From: an uncultured Flavobacteriaceae bacterium
GTDB lineage: Bacteria > Bacteroidota > Bacteroidia > Flavobacteriales > Flavobacteriaceae
DNA: 64,000 bases
Assembly (NCBI GenBank): GCA_947503005.1
Contig: CANNCA010000009.1
Span: forward strand, 62,001-126,000
Direction: 5' to 3'
Numbering within the stretch: the stretch's first letter is position 1; every line of letters starts with the position of its first letter. Below the pieces are notes generated by a model, which ran no database searches, had not been told where the DNA came from, and was given only the letters and a program-made list of their open reading frames with translations. A program made the position numbers and the translations under genes. Below are positions 8,381 through 17,292 of the stretch, one piece after another.

Positions 8381-8977
8381 TTAGAAAAAATAGGCGATTC
8401 CGATATTAAAGGTAGATGCCCTTACCTTCAATGAATTGTTTAAAGGGCCGTTGTATCGATTGGTCATTTCCAAAGCAAAACGAGCCTGAGCAGTAAGGTT
8501 ATCTGTAATATCGTACCCCGCTCCAAATCCTAGGTCTACTCCGGTTTTACTGATAACATCATCTAAATTACCATTACTTCCAACAACATCTTCAATGTCA
8601 CGAATGGCACCTTTAATCTCTCCCACATTGGTAGAGATATTAAATTGTGGGCCTACTTGAACGTTGAGACCATCCACTATATAGTATTTCGCCATAATGG
8701 GAAGAAATATAAAACCAAGGTCTCCCGCACTACCATAAGTCAATTCAGCTTGTGCGTGAAATTTTTCGCTGATTCCGACATCACCTATGGCGCCCACATA
8801 AAAGCCAACTTTATTGATGGCGTTTAAATTCAACAAGTTTACTGTGAAAGCTGAAAGTTTTACACTCGTACTAGAGTTTATAAGCCCACCTGTCACTCCA
8901 ATTTTAATATCGTCTTGTGCAAAAAGTGAGGTAGACATAAAAATGGCGACCAGCGCCATATAGAGGGATTTTTTCAT
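8381..8977 (-). CDS. Small outer-membrane beta-barrel protein (PorT-like family), paralogue
   Basis: 198 residues with signal peptide (MALVAIFMSTSLFAQ) and a barrel pattern closely like the downstream neighbour: NKVGFYVGAIGDVGISEKFH, LGFIFLPIMAKYYIVDGLNVQVGPQF, LGFGAGYDITDNL and terminal FNIGIAYFF. The two genes are 48 bases apart on the same strand and look like an ancient tandem duplication. Exact role unknown. Confidence 0.8.
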   Translation of the reverse strand: MKKSLYMALVAIFMSTSLFAQDDIKIGVTGGLINSSTSVKLSAFTVNLLNLNAINKVGFYVGAIGDVGISEKFHAQAELTYGSAGDLGFIFLPIMAKYYIVDGLNVQVGPQFNISTNVGEIKGAIRDIEDVVGSNGNLDDVISKTGVDLGFGAGYDITDNLTAQARFALEMTNRYNGPLNNSLKVRASTFNIGIAYFF

Positions 8978-9056
8978 AATAGTAGTGTTTCTTGGTTTAT
9001 AATAGTACTAATATAAAAAACTTTGTTCATCAAATCGTCAAATCTCAAAGCAATTC

Positions 9057-9094
9057 AACGAAAAGAGACCCTTAAACAATAGTTAGAGGGCCTC
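9057..9094 (-). terminator. Terminator of the 9123-9644 barrel gene
   Basis: On the minus strand GAGGCCCT ... AGGGTCTC forms an 8-bp stem with one G-U pair (arms 9087-9094 and 9065-9072) followed by TTTTCGTT. Lies about 29 bases after the stop codon. Confidence 0.7.
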
Positions 9095-9122
9095 TTTATA
9101 TATTAATCACTTGTTTGAAAAC

Positions 9123-9644
9123 CTAAAATAGAATCAAGAAACCAGCGAGAACCGAAGAATACGTCGCTGTATCACCATTTACGGCAAAATAAGAAATATT
9201 GAATTCCTTAGTACCCCCGTTCATATCAATCCCTATAGAGGGTCTATAATAAAATCCGCCATCATTACCCTTATTGACGCCAAGTGCATAACCTACATCT
9301 CCTCCAAACTTAAAACCTGATGTCGGATATATTCGCACTGAGCCAGCAACTGGTAGAAACTGAGCATTGTCAAACTTATTTTCTATTGTTAAACCAGATC
9401 CTGAAATTTCTTGGGTCTCGCCAAAGGCATTTGAAAATCCTGTTGCGACACCTAGATCAATCTCTTTAGACACGCCCCAGTGGTGATAGATATCTAACCC
9501 CAATACAAAACTATAAGCTTCTGAAAAATCTCCGACGACCAAACCGCCATTAATTCCAGCTCTAAAGTTTGTACGATCTACGTACTGCCCTTTTAGGGAC
9601 AATGACGTGCTAACTATAAAAATAAAAATTACAAAAGCTCTCAT
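9123..9644 (-). CDS. Outer-membrane beta-barrel protein
   Basis: 173 residues from the ATG at 9644; the in-frame ATG at 9674 would place ten polar residues ahead of the signal peptide and lies in a promoter-like box, so I reject it. Signal peptide AFVIFIFIVSTSLSLKGQ, then barrel-like strands (NFRAGINGGLVVGDF, GFKFGGDVGYALGVN, FYYRPSIGIDMNG) ending in FLILF. Third small barrel gene in a row on this strand, but less similar to the other two than they are to each other. Function unknown. Confidence 0.75.
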   Translation of the reverse strand: MRAFVIFIFIVSTSLSLKGQYVDRTNFRAGINGGLVVGDFSEAYSFVLGLDIYHHWGVSKEIDLGVATGFSNAFGETQEISGSGLTIENKFDNAQFLPVAGSVRIYPTSGFKFGGDVGYALGVNKGNDGGFYYRPSIGIDMNGGTKEFNISYFAVNGDTATYSSVLAGFLILF

Positions 9645-9673
9645 GATAAGGGTTGTTTTGTTGGTTTGTTGCA

Positions 9674-9681
9674 CAAACTTA
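9674..9681 (-). promoter_or_regulatory. Minus-7 box in front of the 9123-9644 barrel gene
   Basis: On the minus strand TAAGTTTG fits TAnnTTTG, 29 bases before the chosen ATG at 9644. No TTG at the ideal distance is present (a TTTG lies 13 bases upstream), so support is partial. Confidence 0.4.
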
Positions 9682-9834
9682 GTATCTATCGCACCAAATG
9701 ATAATTAAAGTTGTGATCTTATCAAAATACGTTGTAAACATCACTTTTTTTAATGGGAGCATATTTCCTGTACCTCTATCTTTTGCTTGCGTTGTACCAA
9801 ATTCAATTATAACCAGAATAGGTATCTTTGGGAA

Positions 9835-10734
9835 ATGAACTGGAAACAGGCACAAGAAGATTACAAACACTACTTAAAAATCGAACGTGGGCTTGCTCAA
9901 AATTCCATAGTGAATTACCTGTGGGATATTGAAAAACTCGTGCTCTTTTTACAACGTAACGAAATTCAAGAGAACCCTATTCAGATTCAAAAAGAGACAG
10001 TACAAAATTTCATCTATGAAATAGCTAAAATCATTAATCCTCGATCTCAGGCCAGGATCATATCAGGACTTAAAAGCTTTTTTAATTATTTGGTTTTTGA
10101 GGATTATCGGGCTGATAATCCAATGGATTTAATTGAATCCCCTAAAATTGGTCGTAAACTGCCAGACACCTTATCTGAAGATGAAATCAATGAGTTGATA
10201 AGAGCAATTGATTTATCGAAGCCCGAAGGTGAACGAAACCGAGCCATGATAGAAACATTATATGGTTGCGGGCTCAGGGTTTCAGAACTAATAGGTCTGC
10301 GCATTTCAGACCTTTATTTTAAAGAAGATTTTATAAAAGTTACCGGTAAAGGCGACAAGCAGCGTTTTGTTCCTATAAGTGAAATCAACAAGAAATACAT
10401 AACTATTTACGCTAAAGAAATACGAGTGCATCAAACCATTCAAAAGGGATCTGAAGACATTCTTTTTCTAAATAGAAGAGGGAAACAATTATCAAGGGCC
10501 ATGATCTTCACCATCATCAAAGAACTGGCCGAAAAGGTGGGGCTGAACAAAAATATAAGTCCGCATACCTTTCGTCATTCTTTTGCCACACACTTGCTAG
10601 AAAATGGAGCCGATTTACGTGCCATTCAACAAATGTTAGGCCATGAAAGTATTACCACAACTGAAGTGTATATGCACGTTGACCGTACACATTTGACCGA
10701 GGTGATGAACAAGTTTCATCCACGAGGCAATTAA
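9835..10734 (+). CDS. xerD: Tyrosine recombinase XerD/XerC-like
   Basis: Site-specific recombinase that resolves chromosome dimers at dif. 299 residues from the ATG at 9835 (MNWKQAQEDYKHYLKIERG), the usual Xer length; the longer frame from 9787 has an atypical N-terminus. SAM-like core-binding domain in about residues 1-95, catalytic domain after it. All six active-site positions can be placed: R148 (GCGLRVSEL), K172 (TGKGDKQRF), H244 and R247 (SPHTFRHSFATH), H270 (LGHESI) and Y279 (TEVYMHVD). Length and sequence fit the chromosomal XerD rather than an integrase of a mobile element, and there are no mobile-element genes around it. XerC versus XerD is not decidable here. Confidence 0.92.
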   Translation: MNWKQAQEDYKHYLKIERGLAQNSIVNYLWDIEKLVLFLQRNEIQENPIQIQKETVQNFIYEIAKIINPRSQARIISGLKSFFNYLVFEDYRADNPMDLIESPKIGRKLPDTLSEDEINELIRAIDLSKPEGERNRAMIETLYGCGLRVSELIGLRISDLYFKEDFIKVTGKGDKQRFVPISEINKKYITIYAKEIRVHQTIQKGSEDILFLNRRGKQLSRAMIFTIIKELAEKVGLNKNISPHTFRHSFATHLLENGADLRAIQQMLGHESITTTEVYMHVDRTHLTEVMNKFHPRGN

Positions 10735-10982
10735 CAAATTAAGTGCATCATTTTAGAATCGACCATGACAAAATAGTATGCTACTTTTTAACCATTTTCT
10801 TCTTATATTTTTACGTTGGAATAATTTTTCAATATTTTAAGATATTATTTCTAAGTTAGCCGAAACATCAGTCATAACAAGCAATAATTGGCTAGCAACT
10901 TCGTTTTTATTTCAACATTTCTCTGATATTTTTTATGAATTTCAGCACTCTGTTTACTCACGGACTTTAAATCAAAGCCTTA

Positions 10983-11978
10983 ATGAAATATTTACAATAC
11001 AAAGCACTAAAAAAATACGGGGAAGGTTTATTGGACAGAAGGGCATGCCTATTGATTTTGTTGGCTGAAGCAAAATTAAGTCATAGAATCGCCGTTTTAC
11101 CCAAGTTTCAATTAGGCTCACAGCACAATCATGGAAAAAAAATAGAGTCTTACTTAATCGATACATATTTTGACATTGATAAATTGAATATTGAATATAT
11201 ATTGGAAGAAGAATTTATTGAGAGGGAAAAAGCGTTGGAGCAAGAAGATATTCTAAATATTACAAACAAAAAATTTGATAGAAATTCAGACAAAACACTA
11301 ATCGTAAGAAATTTACAGGACGATAATTTTTGGAATTTAAACAAGTTACATGACGTAATTCACTTGGCGAAAAATTACCACGGAGTAGGCGTGAAGTTCG
11401 TTATTCCATTTGTTACAGCTCCACATCATATCAAAGAGATCGGAGATAGTATTTTAAATCGATTGGAAAGACCAGTTATCGGCTTGCATTTAAGAAGAGG
11501 GGATCGCTTGAATAAGAAGTTGAATGAAAGCATGAACGAAAAAACCATCATAGACAAACTCGACAGGTTTACCTACAACTCGGTTTTTTATTGTTCAAAT
11601 GATCAAGATTATAGTGTAAACCATGATAAATATTCTTCCATTTCGCGTTTCAAGGATTTAGTAGAAACAATAAAAGACAATTATTTACTATTTTGTGTAG
11701 AAATGTACGTCGTTGATAATTGTGATATTTCGGTTAGAACATTTAACGACTCATCGCCGTTTTACTTCATCGAGAATCAAATCAATAAGAACTACTCCCT
11801 TTGCAACTATAGCATGCATGGATCTAATAGTCGGGTCAAAAATATCCCCGATGAATTAGTGAAATGTGATTATGAAAGTTATGCTACCAACAATGGAAAA
11901 GGTTTTATAAAGCGTGAGGTCACCATACCAAGAATAATTAACGGGATACGCAAAATTTTTAAGGCTTTGTTTAAATAA
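10983..11978 (+). CDS. Possible glycosyltransferase (fucosyltransferase-like motif)
   Basis: 331 residues with no signal peptide or membrane helix. I do not recognise the family with certainty. The one informative motif is VIGLHLRRGDRLNKK near residue 165, which resembles the HxRRGD nucleotide-sugar motif of alpha-1,2, alpha-1,6 and protein O-fucosyltransferases. The position after an alpha/beta-like segment (GVGVKFVIPFVTAP) and before a second one (TYNSVFYCSNDQDY, LFCVEMYVVDNCDIS) would fit a GT-B fold. The gene is AT-rich, isolated and without other polysaccharide genes nearby, which suggests acquisition. Alternative: an unrelated alpha/beta protein with a chance motif. Confidence 0.5.
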   Translation: MKYLQYKALKKYGEGLLDRRACLLILLAEAKLSHRIAVLPKFQLGSQHNHGKKIESYLIDTYFDIDKLNIEYILEEEFIEREKALEQEDILNITNKKFDRNSDKTLIVRNLQDDNFWNLNKLHDVIHLAKNYHGVGVKFVIPFVTAPHHIKEIGDSILNRLERPVIGLHLRRGDRLNKKLNESMNEKTIIDKLDRFTYNSVFYCSNDQDYSVNHDKYSSISRFKDLVETIKDNYLLFCVEMYVVDNCDISVRTFNDSSPFYFIENQINKNYSLCNYSMHGSNSRVKNIPDELVKCDYESYATNNGKGFIKREVTIPRIINGIRKIFKALFK

Positions 11979-12011
11979 CGATTTTGTAGCCTTCTATAAA
12001 ACTGGATCAAC

Positions 12012-12497
12012 TCAAAACCGATACTTCCCTTTTATTGTAAAGAGGTTCGGAGTTCCGTTTTGGCTAAAATTCAAATCGTGAACGGCTTCAATGGTCATAT
12101 TCGAATTAGGTTTGTATCCAACTCCGTTCAGCATACGTACTGGCATTGTGGGTAATTCTACAAATCCCTTGCCTCGCTGTATTTGCAATCCCAAACCTGA
12201 AAACAAAAAGACTTTTTCAATAGGGTGCCATTTCATCCTGGCGGACAAATCAAAAATATCCGCAGTACGGTAAGTATCATAAAAACCCTGCAACTCAACT
12301 TGAAATTTTGGATCTAATTCATAAAGCACCGAAAAGTAATTGTGCTGCTCTTGAGTACCGAAATCGACCTACGAAAAGCCATCATAAGACCACTTTGATT
12401 TTTCCTCCCTACTTACACGAGTTTCATCAATAAGTGCCTGTGCCGAAAGTACGGCACTTACAAAAAACCAGAAAAAAACCTGTCGCAAGTTGAACAT
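12012..12497 (-). pseudogene. Decayed outer-membrane beta-barrel gene
   Basis: From an ATG at 12497 the frame gives a convincing signal peptide (VFFWFFVSAVLSAQA), about 20 more residues, then an in-frame TAG at 12369-12371. The same frame continues for 119 codons with barrel-like sequence (FYDTYRTADIFDLSARMKW, VFLFSGLGLQIQRG) and ends in FTIKGKYRF, a normal barrel terminus with final Phe. Total length is 162 codons including the stop, short for this type, so the region between signal and barrel may also have lost sequence. No frameshift is needed. I call it a remnant; a re-start at 12329 would lack export. Confidence 0.7.
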
Positions 12498-12754
12498 GAC
12501 GAATACTTTTTACTATTAAACTTAATTCAAAAAAGAAAAGGAACCATTTGATTTAAGAAAGCTTATTACAATTTTAACAGCATAACGGACTCGAAAAATA
12601 TGATTGGTGAAACTGAAAAAGAAACCTTCTATATTCTATCCTTTCCAAAAAAGTAAAGAACGCAATCGTTATAGTAGTTCTTTGCTAAATTTTGGTTAAT
12701 GTTTTATCGAAATCATGTCCTATATTTAGCTGCTTAAACAAAAACGAAAAGCAC

Positions 12755-14443
12755 TTGGAATTAAATCGTCAATGGTGGAAGGAAGGCATTGTCTACCAAA
12801 TATACCCCAGAAGTTTTCAAGATACGACAGGTAACGGAATTGGCGACCTACAAGGTATCATTAAACGCTTGGATTATATCAAAAGTCTTGGTGTAAACAT
12901 CATTTGGTTGAACCCTGTTTACGAGTCTCCTAATGACGACAACGGATACGATATTAGCGACTACCGCGAAATCATGAAAGAATTTGGCACCATGGCCGAC
13001 TTTGATGAACTATTGTCCGGAATGAAAGATAGGGGTTTAAAACTCGTCATGGACCTTGTGGTTAATCACAGTAGTGATGAGCACCAATGGTTTAAGGAGT
13101 CTCGAAAATCAAGGGAAAACACGTATCGTGATTATTACCACTGGTGGCCCGCAGAAAAAGGCACTCCCCCGAAACGTTGGAGTTTCTTTGATGTAGAAAG
13201 TAATGCTTGGAAATTTGATGAAAAGACCAATTCGTATTACTTGCACTACTTTTCGGTCAAGCAACCTGATTTAAAATGGGAAAACCCGAAATTACGTGAA
13301 GAGATTTATGACCTAATGCGGTTCTGGTTTGAAAAAGGGGTAGATGGTTTTCGAATGGATGTTATCCCGTTTATTTCAAAAGACATCTGCTTTCCGAAAC
13401 TTCCAGAAAAATATAATGGCGATTTCATACCCTTCTATGCCAACGGCCCGAAATTGCATGATTACCTCCAAGAAATGAACCAAAAGGTATTGTGTGATTA
13501 CGATATAATGACCGTGGGCGAGGCACCAGGAGTAAGTATCGACCAAGCTCTTAATTTCGTAAACGAAGACCGAAAAGAACTGAACATGTTCTTCCATTTT
13601 GATTTGATGGGATTAGATCGCGAACCTGGCGAGACTTTTATGATGCGGAAAGAGCCCTGGAAATTGACCGAATTCAAAAAGATACATAGTGATTGGGATG
13701 CCGCCTTGGCCAACAAGGGATGGGGTAGCATGTACCTCAACAACCACGATTTTCCTAGAAGTGTAAGTCGATGGGGTAACGATTCCAAAACGCATTGGTA
13801 CAATTCGGCGACCATGCTCCAAACGTTTTTGTTGACCATGCGCGGAACACCCTATATTTATTATGGGGAAGAAATTGGTATGACCAATATTAAATTTGAA
13901 AACCTATCAGATTATAAAGACATCAACACCATAAATCGCGCTGAAACCATACGTCAAAATGGTGGAGACCTTGATGCCTTCATCCAAAATGAAAAAGATG
14001 CCGGTCGCGATAATGCCAGAACCCCCATGCAGTGGGATACCTCCACAAACTCCGGATTCTCAACAGAAAAACCTTGGCTAAAGATCAATGAAAACTTTTC
14101 AGAGGGTATTAATGTAGCCTCACAAGAGGCTGATAAAAATTCTGTTCTGAATTATTTTCGAGAAATAGTTCAATTGCGAAAAGACCACCTTGCCCTTGTT
14201 TACGGAGAATATGAGTTGTTGCTTCCTGAAAATGAACAAGTGTACATTTACACTCGTTCCCTTGAACAACAACGTTATTTGATTCTACTTAGTTTTTCAA
14301 AAGAAAGAGCTCTAATTCATCTTGAAAATTTTGTTGGCACCAACGCCAAGTTGTTGCTTTCAAATGACGATGCCGTATCTATGGTAAAAGACGGTAATTT
14401 TAAAGTACGTCCTTATCATGCCATGGTCTACAAATTATTTTAG
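12755..14443 (+). CDS. GH13 alpha-glucosidase (oligo-1,6-glucosidase type)
   Basis: Hydrolyses alpha-glucosidic bonds in short malto- or isomalto-oligosaccharides. About 562 residues, normal for the family, no signal peptide, so cytosolic. Starts with WWKEGIVYQIYPRSFQDTTG; nucleophile D202 (GFRMDVIPFI), acid/base E256 (TVGEAPGV), transition-state D332 (NNHDFPRSVSRWG). The start is uncertain: no ATG lies near the conserved N-terminus. TTG at 12755 (12 bases before the codons for RQWWKE, after an A-rich stretch) is my choice; TTG at 12692 would add 21 unusual residues. GlgB at the window start is related in metabolism but is not in the same operon. No MalR or SusCD genes adjoin it. Confidence 0.9.
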   Translation: MELNRQWWKEGIVYQIYPRSFQDTTGNGIGDLQGIIKRLDYIKSLGVNIIWLNPVYESPNDDNGYDISDYREIMKEFGTMADFDELLSGMKDRGLKLVMDLVVNHSSDEHQWFKESRKSRENTYRDYYHWWPAEKGTPPKRWSFFDVESNAWKFDEKTNSYYLHYFSVKQPDLKWENPKLREEIYDLMRFWFEKGVDGFRMDVIPFISKDICFPKLPEKYNGDFIPFYANGPKLHDYLQEMNQKVLCDYDIMTVGEAPGVSIDQALNFVNEDRKELNMFFHFDLMGLDREPGETFMMRKEPWKLTEFKKIHSDWDAALANKGWGSMYLNNHDFPRSVSRWGNDSKTHWYNSATMLQTFLLTMRGTPYIYYGEEIGMTNIKFENLSDYKDINTINRAETIRQNGGDLDAFIQNEKDAGRDNARTPMQWDTSTNSGFSTEKPWLKINENFSEGINVASQEADKNSVLNYFREIVQLRKDHLALVYGEYELLLPENEQVYIYTRSLEQQRYLILLSFSKERALIHLENFVGTNAKLLLSNDDAVSMVKDGNFKVRPYHAMVYKLF

Positions 14444-14528
14444 AAACAATCTAAGTCATCTGCTATTTCTTATATTTATCAAGTTGATTAATTCTGGCAT
14501 CACAAGAATTAGTATAAAAACCGATAAA

Positions 14529-15956
14529 ATGAAAAACTCAATACTGATTATCACCGCCTTTTTACTAAGCGCTTTTTCAATGAACGCTCAAAAAAAAGCG
14601 GAGGACGTTCTTAAGAAATTAGATAGCAAAGCCGAAGCTTACGGTACAATTGCTCAAAATATTTGGGATTTGGCAGAAATGGGATATCAAGAGGAAAAAA
14701 GTGCTGCCCTATTGCAACAAACCCTAAGTGATGCAGGATTTACAATCGAAAAAGGTGTTGCAGGAATCCCTACCGCGTTCATTGCCGAATATGGCAGTGG
14801 AAAACCAGTAATCGCCATTATGGGTGAATATGATGCCCTACCCGGATTATCCCAAGAAGCCGTCGCAGAAAAAAAATCCGCGGGAAAAGCTGCAGGTCAT
14901 GCTTGCGGTCATCACCTTTTTGGCACCGCTTCTACCGCGGCAGCGATTGCTACTAAAGATTGGATGGTTGCTAACAAAACAAAAGGCACCATTCGATTCT
15001 ATGGTACACCTGCCGAAGAAGGTGGGTCCGGAAAAGTTTACATGGTGCGTGAAGGACTCTTCAATGATGTTGACGTGGCTTTACATTGGCATCCCAGTTC
15101 ACAAAACGCCGCAAGTGCAGGAGCGGCTTTGGCCAACAAATCGGCAAAATTTCGGTTTTACGGGGTTTCATCTCATGCGGCGGCAGCTCCTCAAATGGGC
15201 CGTTCTGCATTAGATGGCGTAGAAGCTATGAATGCCATGGTCAATATGATGCGCGAACACGTCATACAAGAAGCAAGAATACACTACGTCATCACGGATG
15301 GTGGAAAAGCGCCCAACGTGGTGCCCAATTATGCGGAAGTATATTACTATGCACGTCACAATACAAGGGATGTGGTCATTGATATTTTTGACCGTATTGT
15401 TAAAGCTGCGGAAGGAGCCGCCTTGGGTACGGGTACCACAATGGACTTTGAAATGATTGGTGGTACACACGAACTACTTCCTAATTTGACCTTGCAAAAA
15501 GTTATGCATGATAATCTTTCAAAGGTAGGAGGTATAGAATATTCAGCAGAAGAAAAGGTTTTTGCCGATAAAATAGCAGTCAGTCTAGGTCAGAAAGAAG
15601 CCGATTTAGCGACAGCAAAAAATGTGCAACCCTATAAAACGGAAGCGAGAGCTTTCGGTTCTACAGATGTGGGCGACGTTAGTTTTGCTGTGCCTACCGT
15701 TGGTATGGGTGCCGCGACTTGGGTACCCGGTACTCCAGCTCACAGCTGGCAAGCCGTTGCGGCCGGTGGAACATCCATAGGGAAAAAGGGAATGATGGTT
15801 GCTGCCAAAACACTCACGCTGACCGCAATTGATCTTTTCAAGAATAAAGACCTTGTCACAAAGGCCAAAACGGAATTCATCGAAAAAAGAGGTTCCGATT
15901 TTAAATATATTCCATTGTTAGGCAATCGCGGTCCAGCGTTGGATTATCGTAATTAA
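14529..15956 (+). CDS. Exported M20-family amidohydrolase (AbgB-like)
   Basis: Metal-dependent hydrolase of the M20D group, related to p-aminobenzoyl-glutamate hydrolase subunit B (AbgB) and N-acyl-amino-acid hydrolases. 475 residues with a signal peptide (ILIITAFLLSAFSMNA), which cytosolic AbgB lacks, so probably periplasmic. Metal-site motifs: MGEYDALPG (97-105), GHACGHH (123-129), PAEEGG with E163/E164, HWH (186-188), and a dimerisation domain FYGVSSHAAAAPQMGRSALD. The ATG at 14529 starts at the signal peptide; an in-frame ATG at 14418 overlaps the previous gene and is unlikely. Substrate cannot be told from sequence. Probably cotranscribed with the GH13 gene or separately; the gap is 85 bases. 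Confidence 0.87.
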   Translation: MKNSILIITAFLLSAFSMNAQKKAEDVLKKLDSKAEAYGTIAQNIWDLAEMGYQEEKSAALLQQTLSDAGFTIEKGVAGIPTAFIAEYGSGKPVIAIMGEYDALPGLSQEAVAEKKSAGKAAGHACGHHLFGTASTAAAIATKDWMVANKTKGTIRFYGTPAEEGGSGKVYMVREGLFNDVDVALHWHPSSQNAASAGAALANKSAKFRFYGVSSHAAAAPQMGRSALDGVEAMNAMVNMMREHVIQEARIHYVITDGGKAPNVVPNYAEVYYYARHNTRDVVIDIFDRIVKAAEGAALGTGTTMDFEMIGGTHELLPNLTLQKVMHDNLSKVGGIEYSAEEKVFADKIAVSLGQKEADLATAKNVQPYKTEARAFGSTDVGDVSFAVPTVGMGAATWVPGTPAHSWQAVAAGGTSIGKKGMMVAAKTLTLTAIDLFKNKDLVTKAKTEFIEKRGSDFKYIPLLGNRGPALDYRN

Positions 15957-15987
15957 AACGTAATTTCTATAGATTATGAACCTGAGT

Positions 15988-16026
15988 GCAGTCCAAAAGC
16001 TCGTAGTGATGTAGCACTTGGGCTGC
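15988..16026. repeat. Inverted repeat between amidohydrolase and sigma factor genes
   Basis: GCAGTCCAA (15988-15996) pairs with TTGGGCTGC (16018-16026) over 9 bp with one G-U pair and a 21-base loop. There is no T-run on either side, so it is not a standard terminator. Possibly a structured 3' end or regulatory hairpin. Confidence 0.5.
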
Positions 16027-16142
16027 GCTCGGGATAAAACTTGTGTGAAATCTCTAAACCCGAAATCCAGAACTTTTTTCCTTAATCCTGTAACAAACTT
16101 CGCTAACGACCTACTAATCAATATCAACTACCACCAATCTAC

Positions 16143-16637
16143 GTGAACAAAGAACTGGAGCATCAATTTGTGACGGAACTTGAGAACAATCAAAACATTG
16201 TTCACAAGGTCTGTACACTGTATACCAATGACAGGGATTCACATAAAGACTTGTTCCAAGAAATAACAATACAACTATGGAAGGCATATCCTAAATTCAG
16301 GGGTGACTCGAAGTTTAGCACATGGATGTATCGGGTGGCTTTGAATACGGCCATTACTTTATATAGAAAATCGAAAAGGCGCATACAGACACAAGATTAT
16401 GAATCGGTAATCTTTAAGATAAAGGCCGACGAATATGATGAGACCGAAGAGCAACAATTAAAGCTAATGTACAAGGCAGTCAAGCAATTGGGCGATATTG
16501 ATAAGGCCTTGGTATTCCTGTATTTAGAGGATAAAGACTATAGTGAAATATCGGAAACTCTGGGTATTACAGAGGTTAATGCCAGGGTAAAAATGAATCG
16601 GATTAAAAATAAGTTAAGAACCATATTGAATCCTTAG
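16143..16637 (+). CDS. ECF-type RNA polymerase sigma factor
   Basis: 164 residues with sigma region 2 (DLFQEITIQLWKAYPKF then FSTWMYRVALNTAI, about residues 36-80) and region 4 helix-turn-helix (YSEISETLGITEVNARVKM, about 135-155), but no region 1 or 3, the ECF layout. It begins with GTG at 16143; no ATG is available at the right place. Four bases separate its stop from the next gene, a membrane protein, which resembles an anti-sigma arrangement though no known anti-sigma domain is visible. Target genes unknown. Confidence 0.88.
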   Translation: MNKELEHQFVTELENNQNIVHKVCTLYTNDRDSHKDLFQEITIQLWKAYPKFRGDSKFSTWMYRVALNTAITLYRKSKRRIQTQDYESVIFKIKADEYDETEEQQLKLMYKAVKQLGDIDKALVFLYLEDKDYSEISETLGITEVNARVKMNRIKNKLRTILNP

Positions 16638-16641
16638 GGTT

Positions 16642-17292
16642 ATGACAGACGAACTGGACCTATTAAAAAAAGACTGGCAAAAAAAGGAAGAACATCTTCC
16701 AAAATTGTCCTTCAACGAAATACATACTATGCTTTGGAAGAAATCCTCTTCTGTGGTTAAATGGATATTAATTATTAGCATTTTGGAAATTGCACTACCT
16801 CAATTGCTTTATTTAATGCCCTCCATGAGAGAAGGGATGAATATTTATAAAGAGGCTGGTTTAAGTCCATATTTTTTGGGACTTTCAATTTTCTACTACT
16901 TAGGAGCGATTTATTTCGTTTATCAATTTTATAGAAGATATAAAGAGATATCTGCACTTGATAATGCGAAAAATTTAATGCGGAAAATTATCAAAACCCG
17001 AAGAACTGTAAAATACTATGTGATTTTCTCACTATCCGTTTGTTTCGTGATGTTCTTAATTTTTGCTTTCTTCATTTATTTCAATGATGAATTCTTGCTG
17101 TCTTTGGAAGGAATTGCTGAACGCGCTAAAAATGTTTCTCTTGAAAAAATAAGAACCGCCGCAATGTTGACTATGGTTATTGGAGGAATAATTTTTACCG
17201 TTTTACTGGGAGGAATTTATTTCTTGCTATATGGGTTATTGCTGAAGAAATTAAAGCGAAATTACTCCCAATTAAGAAATCTAAATGTTTAA
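16642..17292 (+). CDS. Four-helix membrane protein paired with the ECF sigma factor
   Basis: 216 residues. A soluble, charged N-terminus of about 38 residues (DLLKKDWQKKEEHLPKLSF) is followed by four predicted membrane helices (about 40-58, 74-93, 122-145 and 172-196) and a basic tail. I do not recognise a named domain. Translationally close to the sigma gene (4-base gap), so it may hold the sigma factor at the membrane through its N-terminal region; this is inference from position only. Its stop overlaps the convergent acyltransferase gene stop (4 bases shared). Confidence 0.72.
   Translation: MTDELDLLKKDWQKKEEHLPKLSFNEIHTMLWKKSSSVVKWILIISILEIALPQLLYLMPSMREGMNIYKEAGLSPYFLGLSIFYYLGAIYFVYQFYRRYKEISALDNAKNLMRKIIKTRRTVKYYVIFSLSVCFVMFLIFAFFIYFNDEFLLSLEGIAERAKNVSLEKIRTAAMLTMVIGGIIFTVLLGGIYFLLYGLLLKKLKRNYSQLRNLNV

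Noticed and set aside
9823-9830. TATCTTTG as promoter of the xerD-like gene
   Set aside because: It ends 4 bases before the chosen ATG, leaving no leader, and no TTG lies at a fitting distance.
9835-10734. Integrase marking a mobile island
   Set aside because: Length and motifs fit a chromosomal Xer recombinase; no att repeats, tRNA or other mobile genes surround it.
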